A stretch of DNA of 64,000 nucleotides. It comes from Roseiflexus sp034432635. Its GTDB lineage: Bacteria > Chloroflexota > Chloroflexia > Chloroflexales > Roseiflexaceae. A program made the translations under genes and the position numbers. Below the pieces are notes generated by a model that was not told the DNA's origin, ran no database searches, and worked only from the letters and a program-made list of their open reading frames with translations. This document shows positions 43,274 through 51,918 of this stretch, piece after piece. Within the stretch, counting starts at the first letter, position 1. Each line of letters opens with the position of its first letter. The stretch covers positions 1-64,000 of the forward strand of contig DAOUBK010000073.1 in NCBI GenBank assembly GCA_034432635.1. Direction: 5' to 3'.

Positions 43274-43659
43274 GCGATCTCCCTCTGGTGCAACCATACC
43301 CGCACAAATATACCAGTTTCTACCGATGTGTCAACATCATTCGGAGTCACTCCGGGGTATGCAGTCGTTCGCTTCTGCGGAGCATCCGGGCGCTCCGACC
43401 AGCATGCGCGTCAGCGTCGGCGCTCTGTGCACAATATGCGCGATCCCTGTGATGCGGACTGTTACGCCTGATGTGAGGTTTTGTTAATGAAAAAGTCATA
43501 ACATGCCGCTTTGTTATTACAATTTTGTGATTTATGGTGATTTACACTATTTTCATTATCATTGACACCATGTTCCGTTTCTTTTATAGTCTTTTTGCTA
43601 CTTTGGATGAAAAACTACGGTCACTTTTGGTTCACGTCAGTTTTTTTGTCGGAGGACAT
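43274..43659. other. AT-rich divergent promoter region
   Basis: About 385 bp between the HerA gene and the secreted Ig-like gene. From about 43480 the DNA is clearly AT-rich compared with the rest of the window (for example TTTTGTTAATGAAAAAGTCATAA), and it holds a near-consensus promoter for the secreted protein. Coding frames here lack support. Confidence 0.6.
43562..43590 (+). promoter_or_regulatory. Promoter of the secreted Ig-like protein
   Basis: TTGACA (43562-43567), a 17-bp spacer and TATAGT (43585-43590) form the best sigma-70-type promoter in the window. It lies inside a possible 5' extension of the reading frame and so supports the start at 43660. Confidence 0.75.
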
Positions 43660-46600
43660 ATGTCATTTCGTTCCCGGACGCTTCACTATGTGCTGATGAT
43701 TGTGTTCATTGTTGTCGCCATACCGCCTCAATCGGCGCCGCAGCATTCGTCCTTCATCGAACGAATGGCAGCCCCGCCTGCGGCGGTAGCCCAGAGCGCT
43801 GCGCCGGTTGGTCCGCAACCAGGTGATGTGTTCAAACAGTTTCAGGACAATACGCCCTATCGGCAAACGTCGGTGTGCAATGCTTCGGGAACCCGGTGCG
43901 GCTCCGTGGCATCGGAGCAGCCACGCCAGGCGCCGAATGTCGATCTTGCCAATGCCGTGCGCGCCGAGGCGGTGTTTGAGTATTGGGGCGGGCATCTGGC
44001 TTCGACGCAACAGGAATTCCAGGTAAACGGCGGTCCGTGGACGCCCTACCCGGATATTCAGGGTATTCCTGCCGATACACTCCCGACCTGCTACTTCCGC
44101 GCGCTAATCAACGCGATTGCGCCGTTGCCTCTGGAGGGAACCGGTGGCGTTCGTTCGCCGGGCAGCACCGGCAATGTCGTGACGGTCAATTATCGCTACC
44201 GGATCGGTCCGCAGCGGTCGTTGCCGCAGTGTGCTTCAGGCACGAATTTCTACTGGGGCAACATGTGGATCTATGAGGTAACCACACGCATCTACTACAG
44301 CCCGACCATCACGCGCCCCGATGGTGCGATCGTGTCACCTGCGGATGGCGCCATAATCACCGAGGACCGCAGCGCCGGTCAGTTTCCGCGTATCACGGTA
44401 CGGGCGCAGGCGCCGACCGGTCGCTCGATTGCGCGCGTTGACCTGATCGGGAATTATCTCGACTACGATTGGGACGGCGATGGTGTGTTGCGCGAGTGGC
44501 ATTATGCGTTGCGTCACGGCGTCTGGGAACGTACCATCGGAACCCGCCCCTCTCCGTCGCGGGGTACCAGCACTGACGGCGAGTACGACTTTACCTGGAA
44601 CACGGAATGGGTGCCGGATCAGGATCAACCGGTGCAGTTGATGGCGCGAATCACCGATAACACCGGTGTCAGTTACATGACGCCGGCAGTGACGGTCACG
44701 TTCGACCGTGTTGGGCGCAGTGTGCGGATGTATACCACCTGGAGCGATTATTACGGGCAGCGGGTGTTCGGTCCGCCGCGCAACTTTGGTTTCAATACCT
44801 ACCGTCAGCCCCGGATCGGCAAGACTGCGTTCATTTCCATCCCGGATCCGCTCACCAATGCCACCAGAGCGCGGTTTATCCTCTATAGCTGGAGCGGTCA
44901 ATCATCTACCGACTCGAGAACCACGGTTGCTGTCAATACTTTCTCAATCTGGTCTGACAATTCCTTCGGCATATTCCACGATTACAGTTTTAATGCACGC
45001 GTTCTTGATAATCCCGGCAGTTTTCTCAATCAGGGCGACAATATTCTGCGCATCTGGTCGAATCGCACCGATCATGAACTCGAAGTGCTCTGGCCCGGTC
45101 CGGCGCTGTTCATCGAATACAGCGCTCCGCCTGAGACGCCGCAGTTGCGCGCCATCGATGCGTCCTTCGGTACCCCAGAGGATCAGCCGCTGTCGTTCAC
45201 GTTGCCGGTGAGCAATGAGGCGCGCGCCGCGCTCCAGTATACAATTCTGACGCCTCCTGCACTTGGAACACTGCGCGGTATCGCGCCCAATCTGACCTAT
45301 ACGCCCGATCCGGATGTCAATGGCAGCGATCGTTTGGTGTTCCGCGTCGATGATCAGTACGGGCGCAGCGCCACGGCGACCGTCTCCATCGATATTCAGG
45401 CAGTGGATGATCCGCCGGAGATTATCCTGGACGGCGGAGCGTTGCTGAGACCTGACGATGTGCTGGATCGTTCCGGCAGGGTGCGCGATCCGGACTCTTC
45501 ATCGCTGACGGCAACGGTCGATTACGGCGATGGCAGCGGTGAGCAACCGTTGAACCTCGAGGCGGACGGCTCCTTCCGGTTGATCTACCGGTATCGCAAT
45601 GGCGGGCGCTTTCCACTGACGGTACGTGTCAGCGATGGCGCGCAGACCAGTATTACAACTGTGCCGGTGACGGTGATCACCCCCGGCACGCCGCCGCCTC
45701 CCGATGACTGGAGCCTGACCGGATGGCGCTACCGGGCGCCGCTGGAGGCGCAATCAGGCGCATATCCACGTGTCGATCATGTTGCCGAGTTCGATGTCAA
45801 CTTTACCACTGCACTATTGCAGGCAGGTGGAAGCAGTGCGTTGCTGCGCGAATCGATCCGGGTAGTCGAGGTTGATGCAAGCGGCAATGTGATCGATCCG
45901 AATGTCGTCTATCAGTTCGATCCGGTGAGCGGGTACGATCCGACAACCAACGCGCGCGGAAAGCTGCTGGTACTGCTGCGCGGACGCACCGAGGCAAACA
46001 CAACCCGTCGTTTCTACGTCTACTTCGAGACGCAGGGACGCTTTGCGCCGCCGACGTTCGCGCCACTGACGACGGTCGTCACGCCGACGTTGATCTATCA
46101 GCGCGACCAGGCGACTGTCATCGAGACGCGCAGTTCTGATGGGCAGCGCAACGCCACATTCTACTACTCGCTCAACGGCGGCGCGCTCGTCAGTCTGTTC
46201 GATCGCGCGAATGCCGACTGGATTTCGTACAATCCGGCAGCCGATTCGGCAGGCGCGTACCGCGGCATTCCGAACGTCGGTCCGGTCTTCCATCCCGGAT
46301 ACTACAATGTGTTTCCCATTCCGAGCGGGTCGGGTCCGCTTCAAGGGAACGAACTCAGCACAAATCAACGATCATCGACGACTATCGAACGCGAAGGAAC
46401 GCTGCGCACGGTGGTGCGCTCGGTGAGCAGCAATGGGCAGTGGGAGGCGGTCTGGGAGTTCTTCCCCAACAGGGTTCGGATGTCGATTGTACGCGCGCCG
46501 GTTGCCTACTGGTGGTTGTACGAAGGGACACCGGGCGGAACGCTCAATGAGGGCGATCGCTGGGTGCGCGGCGATGGACAGTCCGGTATCGCCTATGACG

Positions 46601-47607
46601 GTTCGTTTACCTATCGGGAACGCTTCCACGCCGACATCGACGGTGCGGAGTGGGTCTACTTCCGCGCCGGTGAGCCGTCTCAGGACGGGCGGGCGCTCTG
46701 GCTGGCGCACCACGATGATACCGACATGACAATCGAGATGTATCGCCAGCAGAATGACTCGTCCGGCGTTCAGAATGGCATGACGGTCTTCGGTTTCGGT
46801 CGGCGCGAATGGACCGGGTCGTCACAGACGTTGCAGCCGGAACTGCGGAATCAACGCCGTTTCTCGCTGGGGTTCATCGATAATGCACCGGCGACGTTCG
46901 ATAGTGCTGCGGGACGCGAGATCGAAGGGCGTTACCGCGATCTGGCGGCGGTGACCGTTGGGCAGGGTGAGCGTCTGATCCCGAACCTGGCACCATGGGC
47001 ACCGGGAGAGACCTACAGTGTTCGCCCTGGTCGAACGCTGGAGGTGCCGGCGCCCGGCGTGCGCGCCAACGACAGCGATAGCGACGCTGATCGGTTCCAG
47101 GTGACACTGACCGGTGAGCCGCAGAATGGTACGCTGACGTTCAACGGCGACGGTTCTTTCACCTATGTTCCGGCTGACGGTTTCATCGGCACAGACGTCT
47201 TCACCTATACGGCAGGCGATGGGCGGCTCAGCGCCCCGCCGACGACGGTGATCATCCAGGTCACCCCCAACCAGCCGCCGACGGCGCAGGTGAGCAGTGC
47301 AACGACGACCAACCTGCGCCCGTTGAGTGTGCCGGTGCCGGGGGTGCTGGAAGGGGCAGGCGACCCGGACGGCGATCCCCTGACGGCGGTGCTGATCAGT
47401 CCGCCTGCCGGTGGGACGCTGAACCTCAACCCGGACGGGTCGTACACCTACACGCCGCGCCCGGATTTCATCGGGGTGGATGTGTTCCAGATCGCCGCGT
47501 TCGATGGCGAGGCGCAGTCGGCGCCGGTGGAGGTGCGGATCACGGTGACGCGCGAGGTCGCATCAACGCCAGGCTATCGGATGTTCATACCGCTGATTGT
47601 GCGCTGA
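43660..47607 (+). CDS. Secreted surface protein with cadherin/Ig-like repeats
   Basis: A 1315-residue protein with a signal peptide ('LHYVLMIVFIVVAIPP' near residue 10). Domains visible: an N-terminal region with Cys residues, a beta-sandwich with 'TITRPDGAIVSPADGAIITED', a cadherin-like domain ('QYTILTPPALGTLRG' to 'DPDVNGSDRLVFRVDD'), a PKD-like stretch ('ATVDYGDGSGEQPLN'), a large unknown central region rich in Trp/Tyr, and two C-terminal tandem Ig-like domains ('GTLTFNGDGSFTYVPADGF', 'GTLNLNPDGSYTYTPRPDF'). It ends in 'YRMFIPLIVR'. Start 43660 has GGAGG 4 bp upstream and a strong promoter. Likely a surface or sheath component. Confidence 0.82.
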   Translation: MSFRSRTLHYVLMIVFIVVAIPPQSAPQHSSFIERMAAPPAAVAQSAAPVGPQPGDVFKQFQDNTPYRQTSVCNASGTRCGSVASEQPRQAPNVDLANAVRAEAVFEYWGGHLASTQQEFQVNGGPWTPYPDIQGIPADTLPTCYFRALINAIAPLPLEGTGGVRSPGSTGNVVTVNYRYRIGPQRSLPQCASGTNFYWGNMWIYEVTTRIYYSPTITRPDGAIVSPADGAIITEDRSAGQFPRITVRAQAPTGRSIARVDLIGNYLDYDWDGDGVLREWHYALRHGVWERTIGTRPSPSRGTSTDGEYDFTWNTEWVPDQDQPVQLMARITDNTGVSYMTPAVTVTFDRVGRSVRMYTTWSDYYGQRVFGPPRNFGFNTYRQPRIGKTAFISIPDPLTNATRARFILYSWSGQSSTDSRTTVAVNTFSIWSDNSFGIFHDYSFNARVLDNPGSFLNQGDNILRIWSNRTDHELEVLWPGPALFIEYSAPPETPQLRAIDASFGTPEDQPLSFTLPVSNEARAALQYTILTPPALGTLRGIAPNLTYTPDPDVNGSDRLVFRVDDQYGRSATATVSIDIQAVDDPPEIILDGGALLRPDDVLDRSGRVRDPDSSSLTATVDYGDGSGEQPLNLEADGSFRLIYRYRNGGRFPLTVRVSDGAQTSITTVPVTVITPGTPPPPDDWSLTGWRYRAPLEAQSGAYPRVDHVAEFDVNFTTALLQAGGSSALLRESIRVVEVDASGNVIDPNVVYQFDPVSGYDPTTNARGKLLVLLRGRTEANTTRRFYVYFETQGRFAPPTFAPLTTVVTPTLIYQRDQATVIETRSSDGQRNATFYYSLNGGALVSLFDRANADWISYNPAADSAGAYRGIPNVGPVFHPGYYNVFPIPSGSGPLQGNELSTNQRSSTTIEREGTLRTVVRSVSSNGQWEAVWEFFPNRVRMSIVRAPVAYWWLYEGTPGGTLNEGDRWVRGDGQSGIAYDGSFTYRERFHADIDGAEWVYFRAGEPSQDGRALWLAHHDDTDMTIEMYRQQNDSSGVQNGMTVFGFGRREWTGSSQTLQPELRNQRRFSLGFIDNAPATFDSAAGREIEGRYRDLAAVTVGQGERLIPNLAPWAPGETYSVRPGRTLEVPAPGVRANDSDSDADRFQVTLTGEPQNGTLTFNGDGSFTYVPADGFIGTDVFTYTAGDGRLSAPPTTVIIQVTPNQPPTAQVSSATTTNLRPLSVPVPGVLEGAGDPDGDPLTAVLISPPAGGTLNLNPDGSYTYTPRPDFIGVDVFQIAAFDGEAQSAPVEVRITVTREVASTPGYRMFIPLIVR

Positions 47608-47622
47608 CAGGGAACGGTTCGC

Positions 47623-47653
47623 GGGGCGATGTCCAGGACATTGCCCCTCTTTT
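47623..47653 (+). terminator. Rho-independent terminator
   Basis: GGGGCGATGTCC and GGACATTGCCCC form a 12-bp stem (one G-U pair) 15 bp after the stop of the secreted protein, followed by TCTTTT. Confidence 0.75.
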
Positions 47654-47680
47654 GCGTGTGACGCGCGCGACTGGTACCAT
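47652..47680 (+). promoter_or_regulatory. Candidate promoter of the CphA-like gene
   Basis: TTGCGT (47652-47657), a 17-bp spacer and TACCAT (47675-47680) lie 25 bp before the ATG at 47706 and directly after the upstream terminator. Confidence 0.45.
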
Positions 47681-47705
47681 GTTGCCGGTGGTTGTGGAGA
47701 AGCGT

Positions 47706-48920
47706 ATGGCGATTGATATCTGCGCACTGACGATATTCGATGGTCCTAACCGGTTCGATCCGCGCCCCGGTGTCCTGGCGCATCTCTGCGCCGGGCAGGA
47801 TGCCGGAGCGGCATTACACGCGGCGCTCAAGGATGCGGCACAGCGGATCGGACTGGTGATCGGCGCGCCGCACATCGAGAGCCGCATCGCTGACGACCAG
47901 GTCTGGCACGACGTGTTTTTCATGACCCCGATGCCGGCGATTGGCGCCGAGATGCTGCGCTATGTCGTGGCGCTGCTCAATGCGCGCAGTGCGGCTGACG
48001 ATGCGTGGGATGCAGACGAGCAACTGTGGGCTTTGCAGAAGAGACGTCGGGCGGCAGCCCTGCCGCTCCAGGCGCTGCAACTGATCGCCGAAGCCTCGGC
48101 GCGGCAGATTCCGGCGTTCGTGCGGCGTAATGGTGTGATTCAGATTGGCTACGGTGTGCGCGGCTACGCAGTTGATCCGGCATTGTTTCGCAAAAGCGGG
48201 GCGCATCTGCGCCCGGCTGATGTTAGTACAGGTGCGCCACCCTTTGCGCAATCGCCGATGAGTCCGACGGTTCCCTGGGAACGTCTGGGAGTCGTTCCGG
48301 TCGTGGTCGTCTCTGGCGGCGGATCGCATGTCGCTACGGATATATTTGCTGCTCGTGTGCAGGCGCGGCGCAGCGGAACGATCAGTGCGCTCTCGGCATC
48401 GTTTGATGCTACGCGTGATTGCCTGATCGATCCGCAGGCTGAAACCGTGATTCTGGATCTCGATCCGGTCGATCTGCTGCGACGTGGCTTGCCGGTTGAA
48501 CAATGTGCGGTCAGCGCGTTGCTCGACCTGCCGGAAGCGCTGGTGAGCGAAGCGGGCAGCCGTGACGATCTGGCGCGCGCGTTGGGTGTTGCGCTGCTGG
48601 TGACGGCGCCGGATGGACGGGGCATTCTCAATGCCGATGATCCGGCGATTCTGGCGCTGGCAGACTATGCGCCGTGTCCGGTGATTCTGATAGCCCGCTC
48701 AGAGCACGCAGCGTTGCGTGCGCATCGTGCCGCCGGGGGTAGTGCGCTCTTCCTGCGCGATCAGGAGATCGTGGTTGCCTGTGGGCAGGAAGAAACGGCT
48801 GTCGCGCCGTCGCCGGACCTGGATCCCTGGCAGGCGACCATTCTCGAAGCGCTCCTGCTTGCGTTTCCGTGTAAAGAAAGCGATGAGGAAAAGGCTGTCT
48901 CCAGATTTGCCTCTGACTGA
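47706..48920 (+). CDS. Degenerate cyanophycin-synthetase-like protein
   Basis: A 404-residue protein that looks like cyanophycin synthetase with parts missing. The N-terminal ~120 residues resemble the CphA N-domain ('FDGPNRFDPRPGVLAHL'). 'IPAFVRRNGVIQIGYGVRGYAV' (135-156) matches the CphA 'QLGYG.R' block. The ATP-grasp domain is absent. The Mur-ligase-like part follows, but its P-loop GTNGKTTT is replaced by 'VSGGGSHVATD' (about 202-212), while 'GILNADDPAILALA' (306-319) is kept. It is therefore unlikely to ligate amino acids. It could be a binding or regulatory relative. Start 47706 has GGAG 7 bp upstream. Confidence 0.65.
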   Translation: MAIDICALTIFDGPNRFDPRPGVLAHLCAGQDAGAALHAALKDAAQRIGLVIGAPHIESRIADDQVWHDVFFMTPMPAIGAEMLRYVVALLNARSAADDAWDADEQLWALQKRRRAAALPLQALQLIAEASARQIPAFVRRNGVIQIGYGVRGYAVDPALFRKSGAHLRPADVSTGAPPFAQSPMSPTVPWERLGVVPVVVVSGGGSHVATDIFAARVQARRSGTISALSASFDATRDCLIDPQAETVILDLDPVDLLRRGLPVEQCAVSALLDLPEALVSEAGSRDDLARALGVALLVTAPDGRGILNADDPAILALADYAPCPVILIARSEHAALRAHRAAGGSALFLRDQEIVVACGQEETAVAPSPDLDPWQATILEALLLAFPCKESDEEKAVSRFASD

Positions 48921-48946
48921 TGGAGATGGTGCCATCGGCGGATTAC

Positions 48947-49830
48947 TTATACCTCCAGGTCATAATCCGGCGCCGGAACGGTAATGTCGTACCGTCGCAG
49001 GCAATCACCGTCGCCCCGAACTTCCAGAGTATAGGCGTCGGCTTGCAACCTGCTGATGGTAAAGCGCCCCTCCTCCTGAACAGGAACCTCCAGTCAGCGT
49101 TCAATCAGGATCAACTTCAGCGTCTCTAAAGGCTGATCGGTATGAATCACGCCCCGATAGTTCAGAAAACATCCGCGGCATTCCTGTCAGTTACTGATTG
49201 CACCGCTGGCTGAGTTGATCGCACAACGCGTAACTCCCGTGTCCGCACCAGGGGAGCAACCAGCGGTACATATGGGTCTAGCGCCGGAGTAACCGTGAGT
49301 GGAATAGCCGGGCGCATCTCATTATCCGATGTATTCCCGAGATCGCTCAGATTGGGCTATGTATCGTGCTGGGCCACCTGCATCGCAACCGGCGTCGTCT
49401 GCCTGCTCAAACTATCGGGCAGCAGATCGGTCGGCATGTAAGGATGACGCAACAGAGCCATCAGCGCACGTGCTAACAGGTTATGCTCATCGTCCGGTGT
49501 GCTGGCCCAGGCCGTGATCAGATAATGTACATCAATCCGAACCGGTGTCCGCCAATGATGTCGGGATTGTCCGCGAATATCGAGTACAAGATCGGCTGTT
49601 CGGGGAAAGCAGGTGAGCGCCTCGCCAATGTGCACAATGGTTATTGCCCGAATTGCTTTCTCTGGTGTGGCAGAACCTCGTTCAATCGCTGGCGCCTCGT
49701 TGCGCAGCAGCAGGATGGGATTGATGCTTCTGTACGGATGAGGGTCGTGCGCGGTGCACTGTGGCTGGAAACTTCCAGATGTGGAATTGCGTCTCTTTTC
49801 ATGGAACGCTACAATGCTCCGTATAGCCAT
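48947..49830 (-). pseudogene. Broken Pvc16_N/DUF4255 eCIS gene with carboxypeptidase-regulatory-like tail
   Basis: On the minus strand an open stretch (49830-49357) codes for a clear piece of the Pvc16_N/DUF4255 family: 'RTPVRIDVHYLITAWAS' and 'DDEHNLLARALMALLRHP'. It is then broken by TAG at 49357-49359, yet the same frame continues with family-like 'LGNTSDNEMRPAIPLTVTPALDPYVP' and 'PLVRTRELRV' up to TGA at 49162-49164. After a frameshift the text reads 'YRGVIHTDQPLETLKL', another TGA (49094-49096), then 'EEGRFTISRLQADAYTLEV', a carboxypeptidase-regulatory-like domain, stopping at 48947. Pvc16 caps or adapts the eCIS tail. The gene is decayed. Its 5' end overlaps the promoter of the S41 gene. 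Confidence 0.8.
49787..49815 (+). promoter_or_regulatory. Promoter of the S41 protease gene
   Basis: TTGCGT (49787-49792), a 17-bp spacer and TACAAT (49810-49815), 30 bp before the ATG at 49846. Confidence 0.5.
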
Positions 49831-49845
49831 AGCAAAGGAGTAACC

Positions 49846-51915
49846 ATGAGACGAGTCTCTATGGGGCGCGCGGTTGTGCTGGCAGTTATGGCACTGGCGC
49901 TTGCTGCCTGTGGTTTCGCGCCAACACAGTCGCCACCGGCGGCAGCGCTACCGCTGGAAGGCGCAACTGCTGTCAGGCCGCCTGCCGCTTCACCGTCTCC
50001 GGCAACGCCGAAACCTGCGCTGTCTGATTCGCGCTCAGCGGCAGGCGGCGTCGAAGAGATCACCGGTGAGTTCGAGTATACCAACGACATTATCACAGTC
50101 TACTACGTGGAACATGCGGTTGGTCTGGTCGATCTCTACGGGTTTGTCACCCGCGATGAGGAATGGGAACTGCCGGTTGACAGTCAGGTGCTGGGACCGA
50201 TGACGATCGATACGGACCAGCAGCGCGGTACGTTTCGTCTGATGCTTCCCGCGCGTCCCGCAGGGACCATGGTCGATGTCGATAACGATGGGCAGCGCGA
50301 TGCTGGCGTGCAGGTGTTTGTGGTGGCGTACTGGCCCAATCTGTATGGTGGTCCGTTTTCCGAAGGGGATGATCGCAGTTTTGGCTGGCCCGCCTATCTC
50401 GCCTCAACGGTCAATGACCCGGAGAATAACGACGAAGTGACCGGCGGTAAACTCGTCGTATGGGCGCCGGACGATGCACAGCAGTTCCCCACCGACTTCG
50501 GTTCTGATAGGTTGCTGTTCACCGATGATGATCCGGTTGGTCCGCTTCCCGCCGGGTATTCGGTCATCGATCTTGACCGGCGTCCATTTGTCATCGAGCG
50601 CGACCGTGCGGTACGGGTAACGCTGTATGAGCCGCCGGATGCAGCGATCAAGGATTTTTCCGATCTTTCGTACACCAGGGCGTTCGATGCGATGTTCAAC
50701 CGGGTGCGTGTGGAGTACGCCTTCAACGGCATCCCCGGCAAGGCGCCGGATTGGGACTCGCTGTATGCCGAACTTGCGCCGCGTGTGGCAGCGGCAGAGC
50801 GCCGGGCGGATCGCAGGGCGTTCTTTGACGCGCTGTTCGATTTTGCGAATGCCTTCCGTGATGGGCATGTCGGTATCAGTTCACCGCTATCTGGTGCGCT
50901 GTTTCGTGAGCGGGCGTCCGGCGGGTACGGTTTTGCCATCCGTGAACTGGACGACGGTCGGGCGCTGGTGGTTTTTGTGACGCGCAACAGCCCCGCCGAT
51001 CGCGCCGGGATGCAGGTGGGCGCCGAGTTGCTGGCGTTCAACGGTACGCCGGTCAAAGAAGCCATTGCCGCAGTTGAATCGCTGAGTGGTCCGTTTTCGA
51101 CCGATTTTGCGCGGCGCTATCAGCAGGCGCGCTATCTGCTGCGCGCGCCGGTTGGGACGGAAGCGCAGGTGACTTTCGCCAATCCGCGCAGTGCGTCCCA
51201 GACGGTCACACTACGCGCGGTCGAGGAGCGCGACAGTTTTCTAGCGACCTCGATCTTCGAAGAACGTAACCCGGCGGCGCTGCCGGTTGAGTTCGAGCAA
51301 CGACCATCCGGCGTCGGGTATATTCGCATCAATGCCAATTACGACGACCTGAATCTGCTGATCAGGCTGTTTGAACGTGCGCTGAAGACGTTCGACGACC
51401 TGGACGTTCCCGGCATTATCATCGACATGCGCCAGAACAGTGGCGGTGCGCCGCTCGGTCTTGCCGGTTTTCTGACCGATCAGGAGATCATCATCGGTCA
51501 GGATGAATACTACAGTGAACGCACCGGTCGCTTTGAACCGGAGGGTCCGGTTGATAAAATTCTGCCCAACCAGAACCAGTACCGTTTCGACACGATCGTA
51601 TTGCTGGTGGGTCAGGCTTGTTTCAGCGCGTGCGAGTATGAGTCGTATGGGTTCAGCAAGGTTCTAGGTGTGATCGTTGTTGGTGAAACGCCAACCGCAG
51701 GGGTGTATGCCGAAGTTTCACGTGGACAGTATGTATTGCCGGACGGTATCTTCCTGCAAATCCCGACCGGTCGCACGATGTTGCCCGATGGGACGCCGCT
51801 GCTGGAGGGCGTCGGCGTTGTGCCGGCCATTCGCGTGCCGGTCACTGCGGAAACGGTGCTGTCCGATCGTGATGTGGTGATGGAGCGGGCGGAGTGCGAG
51901 ATTATCGGGTGCTGA
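49846..51915 (+). CDS. S41 (tail-specific) protease, lipoprotein
   Basis: A 689-residue lipoprotein: MRRVSMGRAV followed by a hydrophobic stretch and the lipobox LAAC (Cys22), then a Ser/Pro/Ala linker. A beta-rich region (about 65-270) of unknown kind precedes the protease core. A PDZ domain lies around 'GYGFAIRELDDGRALVVFVT' and 'NSPADRAGMQVGAELLAFNG'. The S41 core has 'VGYIRINANYDDL', 'GIIIDMRQNSGG' and the nucleophile Ser in 'ACFSACEYESYGF'; 'VVGETPTAGVY' follows. S41 enzymes trim or degrade proteins outside the membrane from their C-termini. AAAGGAG lies 5 bp before the ATG. Transcription converges on the membrane-protein gene with a 3 bp gap. Confidence 0.88.
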   Translation: MRRVSMGRAVVLAVMALALAACGFAPTQSPPAAALPLEGATAVRPPAASPSPATPKPALSDSRSAAGGVEEITGEFEYTNDIITVYYVEHAVGLVDLYGFVTRDEEWELPVDSQVLGPMTIDTDQQRGTFRLMLPARPAGTMVDVDNDGQRDAGVQVFVVAYWPNLYGGPFSEGDDRSFGWPAYLASTVNDPENNDEVTGGKLVVWAPDDAQQFPTDFGSDRLLFTDDDPVGPLPAGYSVIDLDRRPFVIERDRAVRVTLYEPPDAAIKDFSDLSYTRAFDAMFNRVRVEYAFNGIPGKAPDWDSLYAELAPRVAAAERRADRRAFFDALFDFANAFRDGHVGISSPLSGALFRERASGGYGFAIRELDDGRALVVFVTRNSPADRAGMQVGAELLAFNGTPVKEAIAAVESLSGPFSTDFARRYQQARYLLRAPVGTEAQVTFANPRSASQTVTLRAVEERDSFLATSIFEERNPAALPVEFEQRPSGVGYIRINANYDDLNLLIRLFERALKTFDDLDVPGIIIDMRQNSGGAPLGLAGFLTDQEIIIGQDEYYSERTGRFEPEGPVDKILPNQNQYRFDTIVLLVGQACFSACEYESYGFSKVLGVIVVGETPTAGVYAEVSRGQYVLPDGIFLQIPTGRTMLPDGTPLLEGVGVVPAIRVPVTAETVLSDRDVVMERAECEIIGC

Positions 51916-51918
51916 CAT

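Noticed and set aside
43534..43659. Upstream extension of the secreted Ig-like protein
   Set aside because: It overlaps a near-consensus promoter, is AT-rich, and GGAGG precedes the ATG at 43660, which starts a proper signal peptide.
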